Shown here: piece by piece, positions 46,493 to 55,291 of the stretch
How the letters are laid out: each line of letters begins with the position of its first letter
Numbering within the stretch: position 1 is the first letter of the stretch
Assembly: GCF_000222485.1 (NCBI RefSeq)
Contig: NC_015914.1
Location: 2,242,501-2,306,500, forward strand
From: Cyclobacterium marinum DSM 745
GTDB taxonomy: Bacteria > Bacteroidota > Bacteroidia > Cytophagales > Cyclobacteriaceae
DNA length: 64,000 bases
Reading direction: 5' to 3'
Notes under the pieces: generated by a model
Seen by the model: the letters and a program-made list of their open reading frames with translations, nothing else
What the model was told of the DNA's origin: nothing
Database searches by the model: none
Position numbers and translations under genes: made by a program

Positions 46493-48061
46493 ATGAAAAA
46501 TAACTTACTACTTTTTATTTTTTTGTTATTAGCCTTTCCTTCTATGGCTCAAAAAGGCAATAACTATTCTATCAGTCTTTATGATGCGTTTAAAACAGGA
46601 GAAAGAGAAATTCCTGAGCAGTATGTAGGGAGCAATGAGAAGGGGCATTATTTCTTGTACTCCGAAGGGAAATTTGGGAATGGTTTGTCTTCATTAGTCA
46701 AGTTCAATAATGGTTTTCAACCAACAACAGAAGCTATCCAATTGACCCATTTTGATGAAAAAGAAGGGGTGAGTGAAGTGTCATTAGGAATCATTGAACG
46801 AGGTGACAAGCTTTTGAATATTACATCTAAATCGACAAAGACTTATCGCAAATATTTTGCTAAGACCATTGATCTTAATGGCTTCCAAATCACTTCGGAA
46901 AAGGAAATCCTAAACCTTTCGATTGAAGGGGTCAACATGAAAAAAACCTATGTGTCATTTGTTCTTGCAACAGATAGCAGCGCTGTCGGCCTGTTCTACA
47001 CCTTTCCCACTAAGCCGAAAGAATTTAGAAAGTATGGCTTAATTGTTTTTGACAATGACTTTAATAAGATTGATGCGTTTACTTATCAGTTCCCTTTTAG
47101 CAAAAATGAATTTGTAATTATGGGCGGAACCCTTCTCAACAAGAAAGAAATGATATTATTGACCGCTGATTTAAGTCAGGTACCTTTAAGCCGCAATAGT
47201 AAAAAAATACCTGACTATGGTTATAAAATTGTTCAACTGAATCAAGGGAATTCAAAAACTATTGGGGAAGTCCCAAATGATAATAAATGGTTAAATAGCC
47301 TTGGACTACGTATTGATGGATCAAAAATTAAGCTGGTAGGTCTATATTCAAATGTGGGTAGATATGATGCTCATGGAACATTTTTTCATCAGATTGATCA
47401 ATCAAATCCAGGGGAAACCATTCATCAACTAGAACCCTTCGATCAAGAACTTCTGGATCAACATTCAGAAATTTCTAACCTTGAAAATTTATCCAAGAAG
47501 AGAATTAGGAAGCATAGCGAATTGGCTTATTACATTCCCAAAAGTATTATGAATTACGATGATGGCGCTATACTTATGGTTGCAGAGGAAACGTTTAACT
47601 TATCTCAATACATCACAACTTATTATAGCCAAAACCTTCTTGCAATTCATTTTGACAAAGAAGGAAATCGGAAATGGACAAGAATGATCAAAAAAGATAA
47701 CTCTAAAAATAACACCTGGATTTATTCGAGTTATTTGGTGCTAAAGGATTCAACAGATTTTCATCTGATATACAATGGAAATAGAAAAAATCTACAAAAG
47801 GATCATTTAGTAAGGAATAATGCCTTTATCAATGAAGAAGATGAATCGGTTGTTGTTGCGACAATTAGCAAAGAAGGTAATGTAAGTCAAAAGGTGGTGA
47901 CAAATTTTTTGCAAACCCAGGGTTTTAGAATAAGACCCAAGCTTAGCTCGAAACTCAATGAAAATGAGGTTTTGTTGTTCTCACAAAAACCTTCAAACGT
48001 AAAGAATCAACGTTTCATTTTGCTTAAACTAAAAAAGAATATGCCACCTATAAGTGATTAG
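46493..48061 (+). CDS. Secreted protein of unknown function
   Basis: 522 residues with a signal peptide (1-19, ending PSMAQ). The body alternates short beta-like blades without a recognised domain (YFLYSEGKFGNG, LAIHFDKEGNRKWTRMIKKD). This pattern resembles other Bacteroidota exported proteins of unknown role. No C-terminal sorting signal is evident. It follows the last Y repeat by about 15 nt. Confidence 0.75.
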   Translation: MKNNLLLFIFLLLAFPSMAQKGNNYSISLYDAFKTGEREIPEQYVGSNEKGHYFLYSEGKFGNGLSSLVKFNNGFQPTTEAIQLTHFDEKEGVSEVSLGIIERGDKLLNITSKSTKTYRKYFAKTIDLNGFQITSEKEILNLSIEGVNMKKTYVSFVLATDSSAVGLFYTFPTKPKEFRKYGLIVFDNDFNKIDAFTYQFPFSKNEFVIMGGTLLNKKEMILLTADLSQVPLSRNSKKIPDYGYKIVQLNQGNSKTIGEVPNDNKWLNSLGLRIDGSKIKLVGLYSNVGRYDAHGTFFHQIDQSNPGETIHQLEPFDQELLDQHSEISNLENLSKKRIRKHSELAYYIPKSIMNYDDGAILMVAEETFNLSQYITTYYSQNLLAIHFDKEGNRKWTRMIKKDNSKNNTWIYSSYLVLKDSTDFHLIYNGNRKNLQKDHLVRNNAFINEEDESVVVATISKEGNVSQKVVTNFLQTQGFRIRPKLSSKLNENEVLLFSQKPSNVKNQRFILLKLKKNMPPISD

Positions 48062-48214
48062 TTTAACCAAGAAAATGATACTTGAACAATTTGTACCTAT
48101 CGCATTCCTTATAAAATTTTTTATTTCAGGTATGGCTGAGAGCTATAAATGTGCTGATAGTTTTACTTATTATTTCTAATTTTATAAGGATTAAGGTTAA
48201 AAAATAAAGCAAAC

Positions 48215-48613
48215 ATGGAATATCGAATCAAAGCTTCTTCACAATCAAAACAAGATGCAGTTATTCACATCAAGACATCGAATATAGAATTTGGCACTAC
48301 CCCTAATTCCGCTGAAACCTTACCTAATCCTGCCGAATTATTCCTGGGTTCTTTTGCTTCTTGCGCTTTAAAAAATGTAGAGCGCTTTTCTGGTATTTTG
48401 AAGTTTGACTATACCAAAGCTACCATTGAAGTCAGTGCGACGCGCCTTGAAAATCCCCCAAGAATGGATAATATAAATTACCATTTGACCGTCTACAGTG
48501 AGGACCAAAACCTTAACCCTGACTTACTGAAAAAGAACATTGAAAAGTTCGGTACCATATACAACACAGTAAAGATGGCTTGTTCCATTTCTGGTACCAT
48601 TAACAAGGTCTAA
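48215..48613 (+). CDS. OsmC-family peroxiredoxin-like protein
   Basis: 132 residues. OsmC fold with the two conserved Cys, the first in LGSFASCALKNVERF and the second in TVKMACSISG near the C-terminus. The family reduces organic hydroperoxides or acts on related thiol chemistry in the cytoplasm. It appears monocistronic. Confidence 0.9.
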   Translation: MEYRIKASSQSKQDAVIHIKTSNIEFGTTPNSAETLPNPAELFLGSFASCALKNVERFSGILKFDYTKATIEVSATRLENPPRMDNINYHLTVYSEDQNLNPDLLKKNIEKFGTIYNTVKMACSISGTINKV

Positions 48614-48707
48614 TTTATCGGTTGGAGCCAATATTTTAAGCACCTGTTTCTTATAAGTTGATTTCTTGATGGATAGGGGCTAGCAAATAACAATTTGATT
48701 TGGCTTG

Positions 48708-49343
48708 TTAAAATTTGGAAGCAATGCCAATATTAAAATTGCCCATAGGCCCATAACCTCCTTCAAAAAAGAAGCCTAAATTAGGGAGAGGGTAAAAACC
48801 TACACCGCTCAATAATCCTGCAGAATAATTGAGGTCTTCATTTGTTTGATAAAGCATATAGTTAATCTGGTTTTCAGGCAAATGACCACTGTACCTGTCA
48901 AATTTATCTATTACGGTATTTAATGTTACACCAGCATAATACCTCACATAAACGTCCCATTTCTCCGGCTTAAGATTAAGTTGTAATTGTTTACTCAAGA
49001 ATGAGGTAAGATGGATCGTAGCCCTTAACCCTAAGGGAATGAAGTTTTGATCATAAAATAAAACCCTACTATTTCCGTCCACCACAGATAAAAAAGAATA
49101 TTGCCTCTTTTGATACCCAACAAATAGCCCGGTACTTATATATTTACCAAGACCATAATCAAAATACATTTCCCTATAAAGGCTATTGTCTGCTTGTAAA
49201 TACTTTGTGTTATTTAGGGCAGTCCCAAGGCCAATTGATTTTCTCCCTTTTATGGAATAACTTTTATCATTGTGTTGGGCAACTACAGTTATTGCGGTAA
49301 CTATAAAAAAGGCTACTGCTGATGCTATTCTTTTCATAACCAA
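48708..49343 (-). CDS. Outer-membrane beta-barrel-like protein
   Basis: 211 residues with a signal peptide (1-22, ending TVVAQ). Alternating aromatic and small residues (KYISTGLFVGYQKRQYSF, WDVYVRYYAGVTLNT, LGFFFEGGYGPMGNFNIGIA) suggest eight or so beta strands, and it closes with a Phe (IASKF), as usual for barrels. Function unknown. Confidence 0.78.
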   Translation of the reverse strand: MVMKRIASAVAFFIVTAITVVAQHNDKSYSIKGRKSIGLGTALNNTKYLQADNSLYREMYFDYGLGKYISTGLFVGYQKRQYSFLSVVDGNSRVLFYDQNFIPLGLRATIHLTSFLSKQLQLNLKPEKWDVYVRYYAGVTLNTVIDKFDRYSGHLPENQINYMLYQTNEDLNYSAGLLSGVGFYPLPNLGFFFEGGYGPMGNFNIGIASKF

Positions 49344-49639
49344 TGATTTAATTTGAGCTGCTTTTATAGAGAAAAACCTAAATTAGTAAAGGAATAGTTA
49401 CATAGAACTAAGTTTAAAAGTATTTAAAATGAATCTTAGTTCAAAACTATTCATTGTAATTCTAATATTAACCTTTCGCCCTTGTAGAGAAACCTTTCTT
49501 TACCAACAACACTTACTTTATCACCTTGATTGGTGCTTTAATAAAAACCTCTTTTGCCTTGTAACAAATAATGAATGATTTTTAGCCCAAAAATCGTATA
49601 TTATCGAATCTTTTTTTAAAATAACCAAATCCAAATCTA
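49344..49639. other. Divergent intergenic region
   Basis: 296 nt between two divergent genes; promoters for both are expected but none could be fixed. Confidence 0.4.
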
Positions 49640-51091
49640 ATGAGAAGAATTGTATTATTTGCTGCGTTGTTCCTGATCCTTTTTCAGGTAAAAGCAGAAT
49701 TAAAATTGCCTAAGGTTTTTGCTGACCATATGGTGCTTCAGCGTGGTCAGGAAATACCTGTATGGGGAGAAGCTGATCCCAGACAATGGGTCAACGTAAC
49801 CTTTCAGGGAAAAAAATACCGAGCAAAAGCTGACAAGGAAGGCAAGTGGATGCTGAAGATGGATGCCTTTCCCAAAGGTGGTCCTTATATCCTTTCTATC
49901 AATACAAAAAAAGAGTCTAAGGTATTGGAGAACGTAATGATGGGAGATGTTTGGCTTCTAGGTGGTCAATCCAATATGGAGTGGGCATTGAAAAGGACAA
50001 ACAATGGTGAAGACAGTATCAAGACTGCCAACCATCCTAATATCAGGTTTTTTGAAGTAGGCAGAAACCTTAGTTTGGAAGAAATTGAGGAAGTGCCGGA
50101 AGCCAAATGGTCCATTTGTTCTCCGGAAACAGTGGCCAATTTCTCTGCCATCGGCTATTATTTTGCCAGAAGAATTGAAACAGATATGGATGTGGCTGTA
50201 GGTCTACTGGATATCAACTGGGGGGGTACACTTTCTGAAGCTTGGACCAGTGCAGATGCTTTATTGACCCATCCGGATTTCAAGGAGAGAGTAGCAAAAA
50301 ACCAAATGGAGGGACCAAAGGATTTCTCAGATCCTGATTTGAAAAAACCCAATAGCTGGCCAACCAGTTTATTTTACGGAATGTTAGAACCTGTAATTCC
50401 TTTTGCGATCAAAGGAGCTCTTTGGTATCAGGGTGAATCCAATGCATCAAGGGCATATCAGTACAGGGAAATTTTTCCATTGATGATTGAAGACTGGAGA
50501 GCCCAATGGGGACAGGGAGATTTTCCTTTTCTATGGGTGCAATTGGCCAATTTTAGACAACCTAAAGCCGAGCCTGTGGATAGTGACTGGGCAGAACTAA
50601 GAGAAGCACAAACCATGACCTTGTCTCTTCCCAATACTGCGCAAGCGGTAATCATAGACAAAGGTGAAGCGGATGACATTCACCCGAGGGACAAATGGAC
50701 AGTGGCGGAGCGCCTTGCCAAAGGAGCTAAGAAAATCGCTTACGGAATGGATGTAGTTTATAGCGGTCCTACCTATAAATCTATGGAAATTCAAGGCGAC
50801 CAGATTCGAATAAGCTTTGACAATATTGGTTCAGGTTTAGTGGTCAATGATAAATATGGCTATGTTAAAGGATTTGCTGTTGCAGGGGAAGACCAGAAAT
50901 TTCATTGGGTTACCGGAAAGCAGGACGGTAATCAAATTGTCTTGGAGACAGAAGGAATTAAAAACCCTGTTGCTGTAAGGTATGGCTGGGCAGATAATCC
51001 TGATGACGTAAATGTATACAATAAAGAAGGGCTTCCTGCCAATCCATTCAGAACCGATGATTGGGAAGGAATCACTTATGGAAAAAGGTAA
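49640..51091 (+). CDS. Sialate O-acetylesterase-like SGNH esterase
   Basis: 483 residues with a signal peptide (1-19). A short beta domain starts FADHMVLQRGQEIPVWGEAD, as in this family. Catalytic Ser is in LLGGQSNMEW at about 111-120 and the Asp/His pair in DDIHPRDKWTVAERL at about 351-365. The family removes acetyl groups from sugars such as sialic acid or xylan side chains at the cell envelope. A bidirectional terminator follows. Confidence 0.9.
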   Translation: MRRIVLFAALFLILFQVKAELKLPKVFADHMVLQRGQEIPVWGEADPRQWVNVTFQGKKYRAKADKEGKWMLKMDAFPKGGPYILSINTKKESKVLENVMMGDVWLLGGQSNMEWALKRTNNGEDSIKTANHPNIRFFEVGRNLSLEEIEEVPEAKWSICSPETVANFSAIGYYFARRIETDMDVAVGLLDINWGGTLSEAWTSADALLTHPDFKERVAKNQMEGPKDFSDPDLKKPNSWPTSLFYGMLEPVIPFAIKGALWYQGESNASRAYQYREIFPLMIEDWRAQWGQGDFPFLWVQLANFRQPKAEPVDSDWAELREAQTMTLSLPNTAQAVIIDKGEADDIHPRDKWTVAERLAKGAKKIAYGMDVVYSGPTYKSMEIQGDQIRISFDNIGSGLVVNDKYGYVKGFAVAGEDQKFHWVTGKQDGNQIVLETEGIKNPVAVRYGWADNPDDVNVYNKEGLPANPFRTDDWEGITYGKR

Positions 51092-51115
51092 GCTTGTCCA
51101 ATAAAAAAATAATTT

Positions 51116-51166
51116 ACCTCCGGATAGTTAGCCGAATAGTAGCGCAATTATCCGGAGGTTTTTTTA
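51116..51166. terminator. Bidirectional terminator
   Basis: Arms ACCTCCGGATA and TATCCGGAGGT with a 22-nt loop, T-run on the plus strand and an A-rich tract on the other side. It lies between the converging esterase and transaminase genes. Confidence 0.8.
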
Positions 51167-51177
51167 TGTATTAAACA

Positions 51178-52305
51178 TTACCAAAACTTAATTTTTTCTA
51201 TGGCTATTATCAGTCTTTTGATGTCTTCAGGAAATACATGACCGATGTGACCAATCCGGAAAGTTGCTGCTTTGGATACCTTTCCGGGATAAATCACAAA
51301 ACCCTCAGCCTTGAGCAAATGGTAAAGTTTGTCAAAAGAAAAGTCAGGGCTTGAAGGCTCATGAAAAGCTGTAATTATGGGCGACTGGTCTTCCTCAGAA
51401 AGAAAAGCTTCTATTCCCAGGTTCTTCATTCCCTTTACCAATGTCTGGTGGTTATTGACATACCTTTTGTACCTAGCGGTAATGCCCCCTTCTCCTTTTA
51501 ATTCTTCAAGAGCCTGCAAAAATGCCCTAACAGTATGGGTAGGAGAGGTAAATCTCCATTTACCGGGATCATTTTCCATGGCCTTCCATTGGTCATAAAG
51601 ATCTAGGGAATGGCTTTTTGAATTGCCTTTGCATGCTTGAAGTACCTCTCTTCGAGCAATGATAAATCCAAATCCCGGGACACCCTGTATGCATTTATTG
51701 GCACTACTTATCAGAAAATCAATTTTTGGAGAGCGTATATCTAGTGGGACACCGCCAAAACTACTCATGGCATCCAGAATAAAGCATTTATTGTATTTGT
51801 CTGCCAGCTCTGCAATGGGTGCATAATCGTTTAACATGCCTGTGGTGGTCTCGCTATGGACCATGCCGATATGGGTAATGTCGGGATTTTGCTTTAATAG
51901 CTCCTCAACTTTTTCCGGGCTTGCCTGTTCATGTTCTTCTAAATCCAGTAATTCCAGCTTGATTCCCATCAGGGAAACGATTTTAGCCATTCGTTTGCCA
52001 TAGGCACCATTGGAAAGCACCAGAATTTTATCCTCCGGTTTCAAACAAGTCCACAGGACAGCTTCTACGGAAAAGGTACCGCTTCCCTGCATCAATACCG
52101 TGCTGTATTCATCTCCACCATTGCTTAAAGCAAGTAGGGAGCTGCGAATATCTTGTACAATGCTTTTGTAATCTTCGTCCCATGTGCACCAGTCGCGGTT
52201 CATGGCTTCCCTAACTGTTTTACTTGTACTTAATGGGCCGGGCGTAAGCAGCAGGTAAGGATTATCTGGAATCATATTTAATATTTGTTGAGGTTGATTA
52301 TTCAA
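51178..52305 (-). CDS. phnW: 2-aminoethylphosphonate-pyruvate transaminase
   Basis: 375 residues (an ATG at residue 11, MIPDNPYLLLTPGP, is a likely alternative start). Class V aminotransferase with the PhnW text LLLTPGPLSTSKTVREAMNR, WCTWDEDY, MVHSETTTGMLNDY, and the PLP lysine in SSANKCIQGVPGFGF. It converts 2-aminoethylphosphonate to phosphonoacetaldehyde. No phnX or phnA-type partner is nearby in this window. Alanine-glyoxylate or another class V substrate is the alternative. Confidence 0.88.
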   Translation of the reverse strand: MNNQPQQILNMIPDNPYLLLTPGPLSTSKTVREAMNRDWCTWDEDYKSIVQDIRSSLLALSNGGDEYSTVLMQGSGTFSVEAVLWTCLKPEDKILVLSNGAYGKRMAKIVSLMGIKLELLDLEEHEQASPEKVEELLKQNPDITHIGMVHSETTTGMLNDYAPIAELADKYNKCFILDAMSSFGGVPLDIRSPKIDFLISSANKCIQGVPGFGFIIARREVLQACKGNSKSHSLDLYDQWKAMENDPGKWRFTSPTHTVRAFLQALEELKGEGGITARYKRYVNNHQTLVKGMKNLGIEAFLSEEDQSPIITAFHEPSSPDFSFDKLYHLLKAEGFVIYPGKVSKAATFRIGHIGHVFPEDIKRLIIAIEKIKFW

Positions 52306-52433
52306 TCAAATATAATTGTTTCTAAAATTGATTCCCGTTTACCAAGAATTAAAAAAGCCTTATAAAATAGTTTTTGAAGGAATGCGTCACCCGATCAATC
52401 AATCGATGGTTTTATAAAATCCTTTTTTCGTTT

Positions 52434-53366
52434 CTAATATTTAAATAGGCTAAGACTAAAATAGGCTTTGCTGTCCTGAAAATGAAAATCGGAACTGAAA
52501 CCCGCTTTCTCCCGTAATTCAATCAAATCTCTGAGGCCATATTTTTGCGAAATTTCCATGTGGATAGGTTCGTTGTTTTCAAAGGTTATGCTTTGTCCGG
52601 CCACTTGAACCGTTTGATTGGCTTTACTTATTAAGCAGCTTTTGGTGGTTCCACTTAAGGGATCATAACTTGCAAAATGATCAAAATTCTCAGGGTTAAA
52701 GTTTCCTTTTAATTCTTTATTGATCCGATGTAAAAGATTAAGGTTGAATCTTTTCGTTATACCATCAGGATCATCATACGCTCTCAGAATGGTTTGGGGG
52801 TGCTTTTTTAAATCTGCTCCAAGTAAGAAAAAATCTCCTTCACTCAGAAATTTCCTTACAAACTTCAAAAACTCAATGGCCTTAGCCCCTTCAAAATTGC
52901 CGATATTGCTTCCCATAAAAAGCACAATTTTTGGATTTTTTCGAGGTTTAATTTTATCAAGTGTTTCAAAATAATCCCCGGCAATGGGCAAAATGGTCAA
53001 TTCAGGAAACTTGTTGCCAATGACCTGCTTATTGTACTCTAAGATATCAGGAGAAATATCAAGAGGCAGGTAATTAATAGTCTTTCCGGAATTTAGCAAT
53101 GCTTCAAGGAATAAGGTTGTTTTGGTACCATCGCCTGCACCCAATTCTACTACATCGTATGTACTATTTGGGAGTAAGGCAATAATTTCATGACTTCTGT
53201 CACGCAAAATTTCCGTTTCACATTTGGGCAGGTAGTAACTGTCCATCTGCATGATTTCCTGAAATATAGAGGATCCCTTTTCATCATAAAAATACTTTGA
53301 GAAAAGCCGCTTGGGTTGTGAATTCAGACCATTAAGGATGTCTTTTTCGAAACTGTTGTTTATCAT
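52434..53366 (-). CDS. egtD: L-histidine N-alpha-methyltransferase (EgtD-like)
   Basis: 310 residues. The EgtD fold is clear: KYFYDEKGSSIFQEIMQMDSYYLP, SAM-binding VELGAGDGTKTTLFLEALL, LFMGSNIGNFEG, and LLGADLKKHPQTILRAYDD. It makes hercynine (trimethyl-histidine) from histidine and SAM, the first step of ergothioneine synthesis. Its start overlaps the egtB stop by 4 nt. Confidence 0.93.
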   Translation of the reverse strand: MINNSFEKDILNGLNSQPKRLFSKYFYDEKGSSIFQEIMQMDSYYLPKCETEILRDRSHEIIALLPNSTYDVVELGAGDGTKTTLFLEALLNSGKTINYLPLDISPDILEYNKQVIGNKFPELTILPIAGDYFETLDKIKPRKNPKIVLFMGSNIGNFEGAKAIEFLKFVRKFLSEGDFFLLGADLKKHPQTILRAYDDPDGITKRFNLNLLHRINKELKGNFNPENFDHFASYDPLSGTTKSCLISKANQTVQVAGQSITFENNEPIHMEISQKYGLRDLIELREKAGFSSDFHFQDSKAYFSLSLFKY

Positions 53367-54553
53367 AGGGATTGTGCAAGTCTAATTCCTGAAAAAATCC
53401 ATTGGGATGGAGGAGCAAAGAAATTTCGGTAGGTTTTACGGCTGTGATTTTCGGCAGTTGCCACAGAAGCACCCCTGAGTACTTGTTGGTTCACCATAAA
53501 TTTCCCATTGTATTCCCCTATGGCTCCAGGAGCTTTTTGGAAGCCGGGGTAGGGCAAGTAGGCGCTTGAAGTCCATTCCCACAATTGCCCCCAAGAAAAC
53601 TGGTCTGCTGCAGTCTCCCATTCAAACTCCGTAGGAAGTCTCATGCCTTTCCATTCAGCAAAAGCAAAAGCCTCATAATAACTCACATGTTGCACCGGTA
53701 AATGAGGATTGATGTCTTTTAAACCCCCTAAAGTATAAATTTGCCACCTGTCTTTTACCTTGTGCCAATAAAGTGGAGCTTTGATTGCCCCATTGTTAAT
53801 AAAGTCCCAGCCATCAGAATGCCAAAGGTTAAAATTTTCATAAGCCCCTGATTCAATGAACTCTATGAATTCTCCATTGGTTACCAGTTTGTTTGAAATC
53901 TTGTAGGGGGCCAGGTAAACTTTATGCTTACCCAATTCATTGTCATAAGAAAACCCTTCCCCGGAAAAACCTATGGATTTGACACCTTCTTCAATTTCTA
54001 TCCAGTCTAAGGATTTGTTTTCAGCTTCATTAATAAAACGATTTCCATACTCTGGAAAGGTTGGCTGATTCCCTAGGATATATTTGATGTCATAGACCAA
54101 CAATTCTTGATGTTGTTGTTCGTGATTGATTCCAAGCTCGATGATTGTGAGCATTTGGCTGTTAGGTGTGCCTTCCTTGAGTAGTTCTGTAACCGCCTCG
54201 GTCACATATGCCCTATAGGCCATTACTTCAGATACAGGAGGCCTGCTCATTAACCCTCTGTTTGGGCGCAATATTCTATCTCCGGCATTGTTGTAATAGC
54301 TATTGAATAAATAGGCGAAATCCTTATCGTAAACTTTATAAGAAGGACAGAAGGGGACAAGTAAAAATTGTTCAAAAAACCAAGTGCTGTGGGCTAGGTG
54401 CCACTTTGGAGGAGAAACTTCCGGTATGGGTTGGGGGACATAGTCTTCTACTTCAAGTGGGGTGCAAATCTCTTCTGTTAGAAATCGACAGTTTATAAAT
54501 CTATCCAAAAGTACGGTGGGATTGCGTACGGCTTCCTTTAACTTCCCTTTCAT
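53363..54553 (-). CDS. egtB: Hercynine oxygenase (EgtB-like)
   Basis: 396 residues. DinB-like N-terminal domain with the iron-binding His in WHLAHSTWFFEQ (His 55) and INHEQQHQELLV (His 144 and 148), then a formylglycine-generating-enzyme-like domain (VPVQHVSYYEAFAFAEWKG-type text, RLPTEFEWETAA, and the closing RGASVATAENHSRKTYRNFF). It joins hercynine to a thiol and oxidises it to the sulfoxide. First gene of the egtB-egtD pair. The C-S lyase EgtE is not adjacent. Confidence 0.93.
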   Translation of the reverse strand: MKGKLKEAVRNPTVLLDRFINCRFLTEEICTPLEVEDYVPQPIPEVSPPKWHLAHSTWFFEQFLLVPFCPSYKVYDKDFAYLFNSYYNNAGDRILRPNRGLMSRPPVSEVMAYRAYVTEAVTELLKEGTPNSQMLTIIELGINHEQQHQELLVYDIKYILGNQPTFPEYGNRFINEAENKSLDWIEIEEGVKSIGFSGEGFSYDNELGKHKVYLAPYKISNKLVTNGEFIEFIESGAYENFNLWHSDGWDFINNGAIKAPLYWHKVKDRWQIYTLGGLKDINPHLPVQHVSYYEAFAFAEWKGMRLPTEFEWETAADQFSWGQLWEWTSSAYLPYPGFQKAPGAIGEYNGKFMVNQQVLRGASVATAENHSRKTYRNFFAPPSQWIFSGIRLAQSL

Positions 54554-54595
54554 GAATTTTCTTTTAGTTGGGTTAATGTTATTAACAAATAAAAA

Positions 54596-54617
54596 TGGGG
54601 ATGGTTTTCACCATCCC
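54596..54617 (-). terminator. Terminator of the RidA/amidohydrolase operon
   Basis: Arms GGGGATGGT and ACCATCCCC around a TTTC loop; on the minus strand a T-rich tract follows. It lies 48 nt past the RidA stop and separates that operon from egtB. Confidence 0.88.
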
Positions 54618-54664
54618 CAAGTTTAAGCAATTATCGCGCTAATTTTTAATTCATGAATTGATTA

Positions 54665-55246
54665 TTATTCATAAAGCTCAACAATCATTTCAATTTCCAC
54701 GGAAATATTGGAAGGCAATGAGCCCATTCCGATAGCAGCACGGGCATGTTTACCCTTTTCACCAAATACTTCTACCATCAAATCCGAAAAACCATTAATG
54801 ACTTGAGAATGTTGAGTAAAAGAAGGATCAGCATTGACCATGCCTTTGGCTCGGACAATATTTTTCACCCTGTTGAGGTCTCCAATTTCTGCTTTTAGAG
54901 AAGAAAGTAGGGAGATTCCGGCAAATCGTGCGGCTTCTATTCCTTCTTCCAAACTTAATTCGCTTCCCAATTTGCCGGTCACTTGTGTGCCATCAGGTCT
55001 GTCAGGACCTGTACCGGCCAAGTAAACCACATTACCCATAGTCTTTGCTTTTAGGTAGTTGGCTGTTGGTGGCTTTGGCGTAATCAGCTCAATTCCCAGA
55101 TCTTTTATCCTTTGTTCGGCATCTACACCATCTGTATTTTGTTCTGTTGCTTCTTTACTTTGCTCCATCTTTCCATTAGGTGGAGGCCCACCACATCCGG
55201 CAAGAGTGAGAAAAGGAATCAACAGTATAAGCGCAAATTTTCTCAT
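54665..55246 (-). CDS. RidA/YjgF-family lipoprotein
   Basis: 193 residues: a lipoprotein signal (lipobox LAGC, Cys about 18), a linker rich in Lys, Glu and Gln, then a RidA domain at about 50-193 (VVYLAGTGPDRPDGTQVTG, LSSLKAEIGDLNRVKNIVRA, and the closing ARAAIGMGSLPSNISVEIEM). RidA proteins deaminate enamine/imine intermediates released by PLP enzymes, using the conserved Arg in this last block. It is the last gene of the operon whose preceding gene encodes a PLP enzyme, which fits that role outside the cytoplasm. Confidence 0.88.
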   Translation of the reverse strand: MRKFALILLIPFLTLAGCGGPPPNGKMEQSKEATEQNTDGVDAEQRIKDLGIELITPKPPTANYLKAKTMGNVVYLAGTGPDRPDGTQVTGKLGSELSLEEGIEAARFAGISLLSSLKAEIGDLNRVKNIVRAKGMVNADPSFTQHSQVINGFSDLMVEVFGEKGKHARAAIGMGSLPSNISVEIEMIVELYE

Positions 55247-55291
55247 CGTATAGTTAATTTTTTGTTAAATTTTCCTTTTGGTACCCATTGA

